64,000 bases of DNA from assembly GCF_018390555.1 (NCBI RefSeq), contig NZ_JAHBGB010000015.1, positions 52,956-116,955 of the forward strand, in the 5' to 3' direction. Below the pieces are notes generated by a model, which did not search any database, was not told the origin of the DNA, and worked only from the letters and a program-made list of their open reading frames with translations. Shown here in pieces: positions 8,868 to 18,025 of the stretch (within the stretch, counting starts at the first letter, position 1; every line of letters begins with the position of its first letter). A program made the position numbers and the translations under genes. The stretch comes from Ancylobacter oerskovii. GTDB lineage: Bacteria; Pseudomonadota; Alphaproteobacteria; Rhizobiales; Xanthobacteraceae.

Positions 8868-10031
8868 TCACCCCCTCAACCGCTTGGCGGCGTTCATGAT
8901 GTCGAGTGCCTTGTCGTAGTCCGGCACGATGTCGTACTCGACCGAGCGGGCCATCTCCTCCTCGAGGCTGTCCCACTGGATGGCGTCGAGCTCCTCCTTG
9001 GTGAACAGCTTGAAGCAGTCGGGATTGCCCATCTGCGCCACCGGGTTGAAGGTGCCCTCGGCGAAGGCGACGGTGTGCGCCACGTCCGGCGCCTGCACAT
9101 ATTTCAGGAACTCCAGCGCCAGCGGCGACAGGTTCGGGTTGTTCACCGTCGACGTCACCTCGATCCAGGAGATGCCGCCCTTGCCGCCGGCCAGCGGGCC
9201 CTTCAGCGGGGTGATGGCGCGCAGGTTCGGATGGCCGTCGGCGCGCGCCGGGGAGACCGAATAGGTGCCGCCGGTGAGATGCAGGTCGATCTCGCCGGAA
9301 ATCAGCGCCTGGTTCATCGAGGCGATGTCGCCGATCAGCTTGGCGCCCTTGAAGACCCGCTTGGCGGTCTCCCCGAACTTCGCCATCTCCTCCGGCGTGT
9401 GGACCTTGAAGGGGTCGATGCCGGCGACGACGAAGAGGTTGAACACGTTCCAGTCGTCGGATTCCAGGATGCCGTATTTGCCGGCCAGGGCGGGATCGTT
9501 GAACAGGTCCCAGCCGGTCTCCTCGGCGGTCTTGCGGCTGATCTTGTCGGTGTTGACCACGAAGCTGTAGGGCCCGAAGCGCTGCACCATGCCGAGCAGG
9601 TCGTTGCCGTCCTCGCTCATCGCCCATTTGTAGGGCCATTTGAATTCGGGCAGCATCTTGGCGAAGAAGGGCTCGAACTCCGCCTTGGGCAACGGCTTGA
9701 TCAGCTTCTCGGGCAGCATCACCTTGCGCGCCCAGGGATTGTTGACGTTGATCAGGTCCCAGGTGCTGATCTCGCCGGCGCGCAGGCGGTTGATCATGGT
9801 CGGGTCGTTGGTGAGGCTTTCCGCCTTCACCGTAGCGCCGGTCTTGGAGCGGAACGGGTCGAGCACCTGCGCGGAGTTGTAGCCCTCCCAGCACAGGATG
9901 TTCAGCTCCTTCTCGCGTGCCGCCCATGCCGAGCCGGCGCCGAGGAACGGTCCCGCCGCCAGTGCGCCGGCACCGGCCGCCATGCCCTGCAGCAGCGATC
10001 TCCTGGAAATGCCTGCCGAATTCCCTGCCAT
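8868..10031 (-). CDS. ABC transporter substrate-binding protein, PotD/PotF type, Tat-exported
   Basis: The 387-residue periplasmic protein starts at ATG 10031 with a GAGGGG ribosome site eight bases upstream. Its N-terminus carries a twin-arginine signal (SRRSLLQG), a hydrophobic stretch and an Ala-rich cleavage region (SAWAA), so it is probably exported folded. The mature part begins with ELNILCWEGYNS, the usual opening of spermidine/putrescine-binding proteins. As first gene of the operon it captures the substrate for the importer. The ligand residues cannot be assigned by eye. Confidence 0.92.
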   Translation of the reverse strand: MAGNSAGISRRSLLQGMAAGAGALAAGPFLGAGSAWAAREKELNILCWEGYNSAQVLDPFRSKTGATVKAESLTNDPTMINRLRAGEISTWDLINVNNPWARKVMLPEKLIKPLPKAEFEPFFAKMLPEFKWPYKWAMSEDGNDLLGMVQRFGPYSFVVNTDKISRKTAEETGWDLFNDPALAGKYGILESDDWNVFNLFVVAGIDPFKVHTPEEMAKFGETAKRVFKGAKLIGDIASMNQALISGEIDLHLTGGTYSVSPARADGHPNLRAITPLKGPLAGGKGGISWIEVTSTVNNPNLSPLALEFLKYVQAPDVAHTVAFAEGTFNPVAQMGNPDCFKLFTKEELDAIQWDSLEEEMARSVEYDIVPDYDKALDIMNAAKRLRG

Positions 10032-10289
10032 CTCGAAGTCCCCTCTTATGGTGGCGCGCACCTCGTCCGGCCGCGCATGCAACGCTCCATCGGAACCCGG
10101 CGATGTGGTTCTGATGTTGGAGTTTGTGCGATGCTAAACATTCCGTTTTGGGCTTTACAACACCAATTTTGCAGCGCACCCTGCTGAAAAGAAAGGCAGC
10201 CTAGAGTTTCGGCAGCATCGGCACCGAGAGCGGCAGCCTTCCTGCAACCAGCTGACAAACAACGAATTTTCCAAGGGAATCCTCGACAC
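10032..10289. promoter_or_regulatory. Divergent promoter region between importer operon and SDR gene
   Basis: This 258-base gap separates two divergently transcribed genes and includes the most AT-rich stretch of the neighbourhood (about 10125-10200). On the minus strand, TTGTAA and then TTTAGCAT about 17 bases on could act as a -35/-10 pair for the importer operon. The match is weak. It is the likely place for the DeoR operator, but no clear inverted repeat was found. Confidence 0.4.
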
Positions 10290-11069
10290 ATGTTCACGCC
10301 GCTCGCAGGCAAGACGGTCATCGTCACCGGCGCCAGCAAGGGAATCGGGCGCGGCATCGCGCTGCGCTTCGGACAGGCCGGCCTCAATGTGCTGGTGGTC
10401 AGCCGCACGCTCGCCGAGGCCGAGAAGGTCGCCGCCGAAATCGGGCCCCACGCGTCGGGCTTCGCCGCCGACGTCACCCGCGTCGAGGACTGCGACGCCA
10501 TGGCGGCGACGGCGGTGGCCCGCTACGGCTCCATCGACGTGCTCTGCGCCAATGCCGGCATCTTCCCCGCCGCCAGGCTCGGCGAGATGACCGAGGCGGA
10601 TTTCGACCATGTGATCGGCACCAACCTCAAGGGCACCTTCCTGTCGGTCTCGGCGGTGCTGCCGCAGATGAAGGCGCAGAAGCAGGGCCGCATCGTGCTG
10701 ACCTCATCGATCACCGGACCGATCACCGGCTTTCCCGGCTGGTCGCACTATGGCGCCTCCAAGGCCGGCCAGCTCGGCTTCATGCGCACGGCGGCGATCG
10801 AGCTGGCGCCGTGGAACATCACCGTCAACGCGGTGATGCCCGGCAACATCCACACCGAGGGCATGGACGGCATGGGCGAAGCCTATATCGCCTCCACCGC
10901 CGCCTGCGTGCCGATGAAGAAGCTCGGCAGCGTGTTCGACATCGCCAATGCGGCGCTGTTCTTCGCCTCCGAGGAAGCCGGCTACATCACCGGCCAGGGC
11001 CTTTCCATCGATGGCGGGCAGATCCTGCCGGAATCGCCGATGGCGCTCGAGGAGATGGGCACCGCCTGA
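10290..11069 (+). CDS. SDR-family oxidoreductase
   Basis: This 259-residue classical short-chain dehydrogenase has the nucleotide-binding TGASKGIGRG near residue 13, CANAG, the catalytic Ser (LTSSITG) and YGASK (Tyr and Lys). A C-terminal SIDGGQILPES completes the fold. VSR after the second beta strand suggests NADP(H) preference, but this is weak. It is divergent from the importer operon, so it probably shares control and may oxidise or reduce an aldehyde, alcohol or ketone formed by that pathway (inference). The family is too broad for a substrate. Confidence 0.9.
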   Translation: MFTPLAGKTVIVTGASKGIGRGIALRFGQAGLNVLVVSRTLAEAEKVAAEIGPHASGFAADVTRVEDCDAMAATAVARYGSIDVLCANAGIFPAARLGEMTEADFDHVIGTNLKGTFLSVSAVLPQMKAQKQGRIVLTSSITGPITGFPGWSHYGASKAGQLGFMRTAAIELAPWNITVNAVMPGNIHTEGMDGMGEAYIASTAACVPMKKLGSVFDIANAALFFASEEAGYITGQGLSIDGGQILPESPMALEEMGTA

Positions 11070-11144
11070 GCCGCGGCGGCGCACCAACGAAAAAGGGCAC
11101 CGCCACGGCGATACCCCTCATCTCGTTGCCTTCACGCCGGCCGC

Positions 11145-12362
11145 TTATTCCGAAGGCGAGCCCTTCGGCTTCAGCCAGGCGAACATGGAGCCGACGCCCT
11201 TCTTGGGCCGGATGTCGTCCGGCAGGCGGGCGACCACCACCATGTGGTCGACCTTGCCCTTCTTCCAATGGGCGAGGAAGGAATTGTAGTCCTTGAAGGA
11301 AATGCAGCCGTTGGAATCCCCGCGCGCGCCCAGCAGATAGCTGTGGGTCAGGATGCCGTTGCGGCCATACATCGGCTCCTTGCCGATCGGCGTCATCCGC
11401 AGCGCCTCGACGCCGTGGAACAGCGATTCGCGCATGGTCAGCCGATAGGTGTTCGGCGGCGTCGGGCCGCGCATCTTCACCGCGACGTGGCGCGGATCGT
11501 CGAACTTGTCGCCATAGCCGGAATGCGCCTCGAACTTGGTGCCGTCCGGCATGTAGACCACCTGGCCGACGATGTCGTAGACGGCGAAGCGGTCGCCGGG
11601 CTTGGGCAGGCGCACCTCGGCACTGGACATCGGGATGCCCGACGCCTCTTCCGGCGCCGCCTGGGGCGCCACGGTCGGCCCCAGATCCAGCTCGCCCTCG
11701 CCGGTCGACAAGGCGGCAAGGCGCACCTTGCGGGCCAGCGGGTTCTTGTCGGGCAGCGGCGTCTGCGCGGCGAGATCGCCGGCCGCGAGCGCGTCCGGGG
11801 CCTCGGCCGCCGGCCTCGCGGCGGTCTGGCTGCGGGCGGCGCCACGCGGATCGGAGGGCGGCAGCGGCACCGCATGCGTCATCGCCACCACCGCGCCCTT
11901 CGGCGCCGCGGTACCGGCGAGGTCGGAGATGGCCGGTGCGCTCGCCACGGTCGGGCCGGGCGCGGCGCGCGGCGGCATCTGCACGTCGGGACCGAAGATC
12001 CAGTTCGGCGCCAGCGCCACGAGGCCCGACGACTGGAAATTGCGGATTTCCCGGACGCTCGCCTCCATCTTCATCGGCGGCGGCGCCATCTCGAAAGGCG
12101 TGTCCTCCGGCATGGGCGGCGGCAGGTCGACCGGCATCCGGCCGATTCCCGACAGGCCGGCAATGGCGCTCGCCTCGGTCACGCGCAATTCGGAGGAAGT
12201 CGATGACGGCACCCAGGCGGCACCGAAGGAAACCGCGGCGGTCGCAGCCGCACCTCCCGCGCCGATGATCAGCGCGGTGACGAGATGCCAGCGGGGACGG
12301 ACAGGCTTGGGCGCCACCGGCGCGCGCGTACCAAAGCCACGGGTGCGAGCTCTTCTGCTCAT
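11145..12362 (-). CDS. DUF2778 (L,D-transpeptidase-like) protein with membrane anchor
   Basis: The 405-residue protein begins at ATG 12362, which follows GGGGAG; an upstream in-frame ATG at 12380 lacks a site. A basic N-terminus leads to one transmembrane segment (about residues 28-50), then about 200 residues rich in Pro and Ala. The C-terminal DUF2778 domain starts near residue 255, with HSGYGDKFDD and the catalytic-type GDSNGCISFKDY. The family is related to L,D-transpeptidases and to the Tlde1 amidase effectors. A periplasmic role in peptidoglycan crosslinking or trimming is inferred. No type VI secretion genes are nearby, so a housekeeping envelope role is more likely. Confidence 0.8.
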   Translation of the reverse strand: MSRRARTRGFGTRAPVAPKPVRPRWHLVTALIIGAGGAAATAAVSFGAAWVPSSTSSELRVTEASAIAGLSGIGRMPVDLPPPMPEDTPFEMAPPPMKMEASVREIRNFQSSGLVALAPNWIFGPDVQMPPRAAPGPTVASAPAISDLAGTAAPKGAVVAMTHAVPLPPSDPRGAARSQTAARPAAEAPDALAAGDLAAQTPLPDKNPLARKVRLAALSTGEGELDLGPTVAPQAAPEEASGIPMSSAEVRLPKPGDRFAVYDIVGQVVYMPDGTKFEAHSGYGDKFDDPRHVAVKMRGPTPPNTYRLTMRESLFHGVEALRMTPIGKEPMYGRNGILTHSYLLGARGDSNGCISFKDYNSFLAHWKKGKVDHMVVVARLPDDIRPKKGVGSMFAWLKPKGSPSE

Positions 12363-12687
12363 AACTCCCCAAACCCACATTCACACCGCCGATGCGTTGC
12401 GAAGGAGGTCGCCGCATCGGTCGATCACGCTCCCGCCTTCTGACGAGGCAGGCTTACTGAGCGCGTATCCATAGCGAAACTTGGTAAGCAATTTATTGAT
12501 ATCCGCGTGCAATGCAAACGCGAAACGCAGGAACGGGTTTTCCGGCCTCTCCATGCCGCAGCGCAATACCGCGCGGCGCCGGGCACGGGCCGGCTCCACC
12601 CTCGTCCTTGCCCCGCCTCCGTGCGATAAGCCGTGGCTGCGGGGCGATCGGCCGGCAGCCGCCGACGACCAACAGGGAATCACACGC
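12363..12687. promoter_or_regulatory. Divergent intergenic region
   Basis: This 325-base gap lies between the DUF2778 gene and the M20 amidohydrolase gene, which point away from each other. It contains an AT-rich stretch at about 12478-12500 on otherwise GC-rich DNA, the likely promoter area for one or both genes. No RNA gene, terminator or riboswitch was recognised. Confidence 0.35.
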
Positions 12688-13857
12688 ATGACCGACGGCA
12701 TCCTTCCGGCCCTGGCCGCCCGCCTCGACGAGCTGACCGCCTGGCGGCGCGAGCTGCACAGCTTCCCCGAGACGGCCTTCGAGGAGCATCGCACCAGCGA
12801 CTACCTCGCCGCCAGATTGGAGGGCTTCGGCCTGCCGGTGCATCGCGGCCTCGCCGGCACCGGCCTGGTCGCGACGCTGGAGGGCCGCCGCGGCGCGGGT
12901 CCCGCCATCGGCCTGCGCGCGGATATCGACGCCCTCGACATCGCCGAGGCCACCAATCTGCCCTGGCGCTCCACCCGTCCCGGCAAGATGCACGCCTGCG
13001 GCCATGACGGGCACATGACCATGCTGCTGGGCGCCGCCCAGCATCTCGCCGCCCATCCCGATTTCGCCGGCACGGTGCACTTCATCTTCCAGCCGGCGGA
13101 AGAGAACGAGGGCGGCGGCAAGGTGATGGTTGAGGAAGGGCTGTTCGAGCGCTTCCCGGTGCAGGGGGTATACGGGCTGCACAACTGGCCGAACGCGCCG
13201 TTCGGCACCTTTCTCGGCCGGCCGGGGCCGATGTTCGCCGCCTTCGACATCTTCGAGGTGCGAATCGGCGGGCGCAGCGCCCATGCCGCCATGCCGCATC
13301 GCGGCGTCGATCCGGTGCTGGCGGCCAGCCAGCTGGTCGCCGCGCTGCAGTCCATCGTCTCGCGCAACGTCGATCCGGCCGAGGCGGCGGTGCTCACCGT
13401 CACCCAGATCCATGGCGGCGATACCTGGAACGTCATCCCCGAGGAGGTGGTGCTGCGCGGCACCTGCCGCACCTTCACCGCCGAGGTGCGCGATCTCGTC
13501 GAGGCGCGGTTCAGGGAAATCTGCGCCGGCATCGGCGCGGCGACGGGCACCGCGATCACCGTCGACTACCAGCGCCGCTACCCGGCGATGGTCAATCACC
13601 CCGCCGAGCTCGACGAGGCCTTCGCCGCCGCCCGCGCCACCAGCGGCGAGGCGAGCGTCATCACCGATTTCCCGCCGATCATGGCGGCGGAGGACTTCGC
13701 CTACATGCTGGAGGCGGTGCCGGGCGCCTATATCTGCCTGGCCAGCGGGCCGGGGCCGAACCTGCACAACGCCCATTACGACTTCAACGATGCGCTGCTG
13801 CCGGTCGGGGCCTCCTACTGGGTGAACCTCGTGCAGCGGCTGCTGGCGCCGCGCTAG
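12688..13857 (+). CDS. M20-family amidohydrolase (hippurate hydrolase/AbgB-like)
   Basis: The 389-residue metallopeptidase shows GLRADIDALDI, the metal site HACGHDGHMTML near residue 101, and PAEENEGGGKVM with the catalytic and metal Glu residues. An HAAMPHRGVDP segment belongs to the dimerisation domain. It belongs to the amidohydrolase branch that cleaves N-acyl amino acids and related amides. ATG 12688 was chosen because an AGGGAAT site precedes it and the length fits; the frame extends further upstream without a good site. The stop overlaps the end of the convergent permease gene by four bases. The substrate is unknown. Confidence 0.9.
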   Translation: MTDGILPALAARLDELTAWRRELHSFPETAFEEHRTSDYLAARLEGFGLPVHRGLAGTGLVATLEGRRGAGPAIGLRADIDALDIAEATNLPWRSTRPGKMHACGHDGHMTMLLGAAQHLAAHPDFAGTVHFIFQPAEENEGGGKVMVEEGLFERFPVQGVYGLHNWPNAPFGTFLGRPGPMFAAFDIFEVRIGGRSAHAAMPHRGVDPVLAASQLVAALQSIVSRNVDPAEAAVLTVTQIHGGDTWNVIPEEVVLRGTCRTFTAEVRDLVEARFREICAGIGAATGTAITVDYQRRYPAMVNHPAELDEAFAAARATSGEASVITDFPPIMAAEDFAYMLEAVPGAYICLASGPGPNLHNAHYDFNDALLPVGASYWVNLVQRLLAPR

Positions 13858-14636
13858 AAGCCGCCGGCGGCCGCCGCCGCGCGGGCATAGTGCACCACCC
13901 CGTCCATCACCAGCTTCAGCGACAGCAGGAACAGCGCCCCGATCACCAGGCGGAAGAACAGCTTCTCCGGGATGATGCGCGTCAGCTTCACCCCGGCGAA
14001 GGTGCCCGCCACCGCCACCGGGGTGATCGCCAGCGTCAGGGTGAGGTTGGAGAGGCTCAGCTGCCCCAGCGCCCAGTAGGGCACCAGCTTCATGGCGTTG
14101 ATCGCCGCGAAGAGCAGCGTCGAGGTGCCCGCGAACACCATCTTCGGCAGGCGCTGCGGCAGCATGTAGGTCTGGTAGGGCGGCGCGCCGGCATGGGTGA
14201 CGAAGCTGGTGAAGCCGGTCAGCGTGCCCCAGAACAGCCCGCGCGGCACGTCGGCGGGCCGCGGCTGCGTCGGCAGGCGGCCGAACCAGCGGTTCAGGCA
14301 GAAGGCGAGCCCGATCAGCCCGACCATCAGCATCACCGCTTCCTCGCTGATCACCGAGGCGGTCGCCCAGCCGATGCCCACCCCCAGCGCGCCGGCCGGC
14401 ATCAGGATGGCGAGGTTGCGGCCGGAATATTCCCGCCGGTAGTTCCAGACGCCGAACATGTCGCTGACGACATAGACCGGCAGCAGCAGGCCGGCGGCGG
14501 TGAGCGGCGACATCACCAGCGACATGATCGGCACCGCGAGCAGGCCGATCATCGGCAGCCCGCCCTTGGACAGCCCGACCGCCATCGCCGCCAGGCAAGC
14601 GGCCAGCGCGAACCCGATCTGCGACGGATCGAGCAT
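13854..14636 (-). CDS. TauE/SafE-family membrane permease
   Basis: This 260-residue integral membrane protein has about seven to eight hydrophobic segments. The duplicated TauE/SafE pattern is visible as VGLSKGGLPMIG at the N-terminus and THAGAPPYQTYMLPQ in the second half. The family exports sulfite, sulfoacetate or related organic anions. It is flanked by the convergent M20 gene and the transaldolase gene, neither of which points to a substrate. Confidence 0.88.
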   Translation of the reverse strand: MLDPSQIGFALAACLAAMAVGLSKGGLPMIGLLAVPIMSLVMSPLTAAGLLLPVYVVSDMFGVWNYRREYSGRNLAILMPAGALGVGIGWATASVISEEAVMLMVGLIGLAFCLNRWFGRLPTQPRPADVPRGLFWGTLTGFTSFVTHAGAPPYQTYMLPQRLPKMVFAGTSTLLFAAINAMKLVPYWALGQLSLSNLTLTLAITPVAVAGTFAGVKLTRIIPEKLFFRLVIGALFLLSLKLVMDGVVHYARAAAAAGGF

Positions 14637-14739
14637 GATGGAGATTACCTCGGAAAAGAACGACGGCGGGCGACGGCGCTGCCGCCGTCACCCGCCCTGG
14701 TGGGAAGAGGGTGGGAAGAGAACGAAGCCGCTGCGCCGC

Positions 14740-15711
14740 TCAGGCCGCCACGGCGCTCTTCAGCCGCGCCCCGACCTTGGCGCGCAGGCTGTTCAGGTCC
14801 TTGACGAACTGACGGATGCCCTCGGAGAGCTTCTCGGTCGCCATGGGGTCCTCGTTCATGGCGAAGCGGAACGCCTTCTCGTCGAGCGTGATCCGCGCCG
14901 ACGCCTCGGTCGCCTGGGCCGGATCGAGCCGGCGCACGAGCGTGCCCTGGTCCGCCTCCAGCTGGTCGAGCAGCGCCGGGCCGATGGTCAGGCGGTCGCA
15001 GCCCGCCAGCGCCTCGATCTCGCCGGTGTTGCGGAAGGAGGCGCCCATCACCACGGTCTTGATGCCCTGGGCCTTGTAATAGGCGTAGATGTTGCGCACC
15101 GAGACCACGCCGGGATCGGTCTCGGCGGTGAACGGACCCTCGCCGGCCTTGACGTGCCAGTCGAGGATGCGCCCGACGAAGGGCGAGATCAGGAACACGC
15201 CGGCCTCGGCGCAGGCCACCGCCTGCGGCAGCGCGAAGAGCAGCGTCAAATTGCAGTCGATGCCTTCCTTCTGCAGCACTTCCGCCGCGCGGATGCCCTC
15301 CCAGGTGGAGGCGATCTTGATGAGGATGCGCTCGCGGCCGATGCCGCGCGCCTCATAGGCCTTGATGAAGGCCCGCGCTTTGGCGAGCGTCGCCTCGGTA
15401 TCGAAGGAGAGGTCGGCATCGACCTCGGTGGACACGCGGCCCGGCACGATGCCGGCGAGCTCGGCGCCGAAATTGATCGCGAGACGGTCGCAGGTCGCCT
15501 TCACCACCGCGTCATGATCGCCGCCCTGCTTGGCGCCCCAGGCGATCGCCTCGTCGACCAGCGAGGCATAGGCCGGGGTTTCGGCCGCCTTGAGCAGCAG
15601 CGTCGGGTTGGTGGTGCAATCCTGCGGCTTGAGGCGTCGTACCGCCTCGATGTCACCGGTATCGGCGACGACGACGGTCATGGCGCGCAGCTGTTCGAGC
15701 TTGGAGGGCAT
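14740..15711 (-). CDS. tal: Transaldolase
   Basis: The 323-residue length and motifs match TalB-type transaldolase of the pentose phosphate pathway, which moves a dihydroxyacetone unit between sugar phosphates. Visible are [12 protein letters not shown] near residue 33, the Schiff-base Lys in [12 protein letters not shown], and [18 protein letters not shown] with [12 protein letters not shown]. The full length favours the classical enzyme over the short TalC/fructose-6-phosphate aldolase type. No other pentose phosphate gene is adjacent. Confidence 0.95.
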   Translation of the reverse strand: MPSKLEQLRAMTVVVADTGDIEAVRRLKPQDCTTNPTLLLKAAETPAYASLVDEAIAWGAKQGGDHDAVVKATCDRLAINFGAELAGIVPGRVSTEVDADLSFDTEATLAKARAFIKAYEARGIGRERILIKIASTWEGIRAAEVLQKEGIDCNLTLLFALPQAVACAEAGVFLISPFVGRILDWHVKAGEGPFTAETDPGVVSVRNIYAYYKAQGIKTVVMGASFRNTGEIEALAGCDRLTIGPALLDQLEADQGTLVRRLDPAQATEASARITLDEKAFRFAMNEDPMATEKLSEGIRQFVKDLNSLRAKVGARLKSAVAA

Positions 15712-15940
15712 GTCGATCTCTCTTCCTGCGGCGCCGCTCGCCGCGTCGGCTCATGTCATATGGGACCGCGATCACAAGGTTACGACCCTTGGACCACAAT
15801 TTACCCTGCCGCTTCAAGATGCTCCGGCCGCGGATTGCATCGGCCGGCAGGGTCGCCATCGCGCTCTTGTGAGCCGCGCCGGGCAGGCGTAAATGCTGAA
15901 GAATCATGCTGCCGCCAGCCGTGGCTCCCCGAGGTCGCTC

Positions 15941-16780
15941 ATGGACGATATCCACTACCGCGAATACAAGATCCTGCTGCGTCCCGAGCGGTTCTTCGAT
16001 CCGCGCCAGTTCGAGGTGTTCTGGCGCAAGGCTACGCAGATCGCCTCCGAGCACAAGGTCGGCGTCATCACGAACAAGGACGGCTTCAAGCGCCAGGTGC
16101 GCGAGGTGCTGTTCTACGACACGCCCGACTACGACCTGTACCGGAACGCCTTCATCCTGCGCAAGCGCACCTTCTACACCGATGGCTGGCCCGAGAACGA
16201 GCACGAGCTCACCTTCAAGTTCCGCCATCCCGACTTCCACGAGGCGGCGCAGATCGACGTCACCCCGCATCTTCAGGGCGCCGCCGACATCAAGTTCAAG
16301 GAGGAGTTGCTGCCGCTGAAGGAAAAGCTCGGCGGCATGCGCAGCCTCTATTCGCATAATTGCGTGCTGCGCTCGGCGGGCCTCGTGCTCGATGCCGGGC
16401 TGGAGCGCATCGCCTCGGTGTTTCCGGTGCTGTCGGAACTGTGCCCCGCCCAGGCCGGCACGCCGGTGTCGCTGGTCAACAACCTGCCGGTGGAAGAAGT
16501 GCAGGTGAATGTCGGCGCGTTCGATTTCGGCCACGGCCTCGTCGCCAAGGCGACGATCGCGGTATGGCGCGACCGGCCGACCGAGAGCTCCATCGTCGGC
16601 GAATTCGCCTTCCAGGCCAAGTTCGACCGCTATGACGAACTGCACGCCAAGGCCAAGACGCGCTCGGAAGCCTTCTTCCTCGACGTGCAGCAGCAGATGC
16701 CGGAATGGGTCTATCTCGGCGCCACTAAGACCGCGCTGGTCTATAATTTCGGCAAGCTCGCCGTGGCCGGCCGCGAATGA
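15941..16780 (+). CDS. CYTH-like (triphosphate tunnel metalloenzyme-like) protein
   Basis: The 279-residue protein is not one I can name, but its pattern follows CYTH proteins. It has an N-terminal charged strand (REYKILL), then FYDTPDYDLYRNAFILRKRTF, which mirrors the YDTPD..L...LR.R segment. HELTFKFRHPD, KFKEEL and VGEFAFQAKF follow as alternating charged strands. CYTH enzymes act on triphosphates such as thiamine triphosphate, ATP (adenylate cyclase CyaB) or inorganic triphosphate. ATG 15941 was preferred to 15893 because GAGG lies seven bases upstream. Its last codons overlap the chromate transporter start as ATGA, implying co-expression. Confidence 0.7.
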   Translation: MDDIHYREYKILLRPERFFDPRQFEVFWRKATQIASEHKVGVITNKDGFKRQVREVLFYDTPDYDLYRNAFILRKRTFYTDGWPENEHELTFKFRHPDFHEAAQIDVTPHLQGAADIKFKEELLPLKEKLGGMRSLYSHNCVLRSAGLVLDAGLERIASVFPVLSELCPAQAGTPVSLVNNLPVEEVQVNVGAFDFGHGLVAKATIAVWRDRPTESSIVGEFAFQAKFDRYDELHAKAKTRSEAFFLDVQQQMPEWVYLGATKTALVYNFGKLAVAGRE

Positions 16781-17376
16781 GCGATCCGGCGGCCGCGACG
16801 CCTGCCCCCCCGCCCGGCGGCCCGGTGGGGCTCGGCGAGATCTTCCTCACCTTCCTCGTCATCGGGGCGACCAGCTTCGGCGGCGGGGTGGTCGCCTATC
16901 TGCGCAACGCGCTGGTGCTGCAGAAGGGCTGGCTCGACGAGGAGCGCTTCCTGTCGGCGCTGGAGATCGCCCAGGCGCTGCCGGGCCTCAACGCCACCAA
17001 CATGGCGATCATCGTCGGCGACCGGCTGCGCGGCATCCTCGGCGCCATCATCGCCTTTCTCGGCATCACCCTGCCCGGCGCCACGCTGATCATGGTGCTC
17101 GGCGTCGCCTATGCGGCGAACGCCGACAACCCCTACGTCAACGCCGCGCTGGTCGGGGTCGGCGCGGCGGCGGTCGGCATGCTGGCGGCGGTGACGCTGC
17201 AGATCGGCCGCAAGCAGCTCGGCTCGCTGATCGACGTCGCCATCATCCTCGTCACCGTGGGGCTGGTGAGCTTCCTGCACGTCTCGCTGGTCTGGGTGAT
17301 CCTCACCGTCGGTCCGGCGGCGGTGCTCATCTATCGCCCGCGCAAGGGCGAGGCGGTGGAAGGCGAGCCGACATGA
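16777..17376 (+). CDS. Chromate transporter, first half (ChrA N-domain protein)
   Basis: The 199-residue membrane protein carries one CHR domain: FLVIGATSFGGGVVAYLRNALV, then ALEIAQALPGLNATNMAIIVG and about five hydrophobic segments. Large ChrA proteins have two such domains fused; here the halves are separate genes joined by an ATGA overlap. The pair would form the complete transporter, moving chromate or another oxyanion. Its start overlaps the stop of the CYTH-like gene. Confidence 0.9.
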   Translation: MSDPAAATPAPPPGGPVGLGEIFLTFLVIGATSFGGGVVAYLRNALVLQKGWLDEERFLSALEIAQALPGLNATNMAIIVGDRLRGILGAIIAFLGITLPGATLIMVLGVAYAANADNPYVNAALVGVGAAAVGMLAAVTLQIGRKQLGSLIDVAIILVTVGLVSFLHVSLVWVILTVGPAAVLIYRPRKGEAVEGEPT

Positions 17377-17897
17377 ACGAGAATCTCTCGGTGCTCGGCG
17401 TGTTCTCGCTGCTGTCGATCCTGGCGGTCGGCGGCGGCGCCGCGGTGCTGCCGGAAACCAAGGCGCTGGTGATCGACAGCCATCACTGGCTCACCGAGGA
17501 CCAGTTCCGCGACATTTACGGCCTCGGCCAGGTGGTGCCGGGGCCGAACATGCTGATGGTGATGGTGATCGGCTATCACGTCACCGGCTTCCTCGGCGCC
17601 CTCCTCGCCTATCTCGGCTTCTTCCTGCCGGCGGGGGCGATCTCGCTCGGCGCCTCGCGGCTGTGGGACCATTTCGAGGGCTCGCCCTGGCGCGCCGCGC
17701 TGCAGCGGGGCATGGCGCCGCTGGTGGTGGGGCTGATGGCGGCCGGCGCCATCTCCATCGCCCGCACCGCCATAGAGGGGACGATGACCGTCGCCATCGC
17801 CATCGCGGTGTTCCTCGGGGTCTATTTCGTCAAGCGGGTCAACCCGGCCCTGCTGGTGCTCGCCGGCGGCCTCGTCGGGCTCGTCGCGCTGGGCTGA
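17373..17897 (+). CDS. Chromate transporter, second half (ChrA C-domain protein)
   Basis: The 174-residue membrane protein carries the second CHR domain: SLLSILAVGGGAAVLPETK, then YGLGQVVPGPNMLMVMVIGYHV. The ATG at 17373 overlaps the preceding gene's TGA, so translation is probably coupled and the two short proteins assemble as a heterodimer. This matches the arrangement at 41008-42170 later in the window. Confidence 0.9.
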   Translation: MNENLSVLGVFSLLSILAVGGGAAVLPETKALVIDSHHWLTEDQFRDIYGLGQVVPGPNMLMVMVIGYHVTGFLGALLAYLGFFLPAGAISLGASRLWDHFEGSPWRAALQRGMAPLVVGLMAAGAISIARTAIEGTMTVAIAIAVFLGVYFVKRVNPALLVLAGGLVGLVALG

Positions 17898-18025
17898 GAG
17901 GGCCCCCGACGCCCCGCAAGGCGATGTCCGGCACCGCAAATGCCGCGCCGGCGTGGGTTGGGGCTACAGCGGCGCCGGCACGGTGCTATCATGCCGGGGT
18001 TGTCGAACCTTCAGGGAGACTTTCC

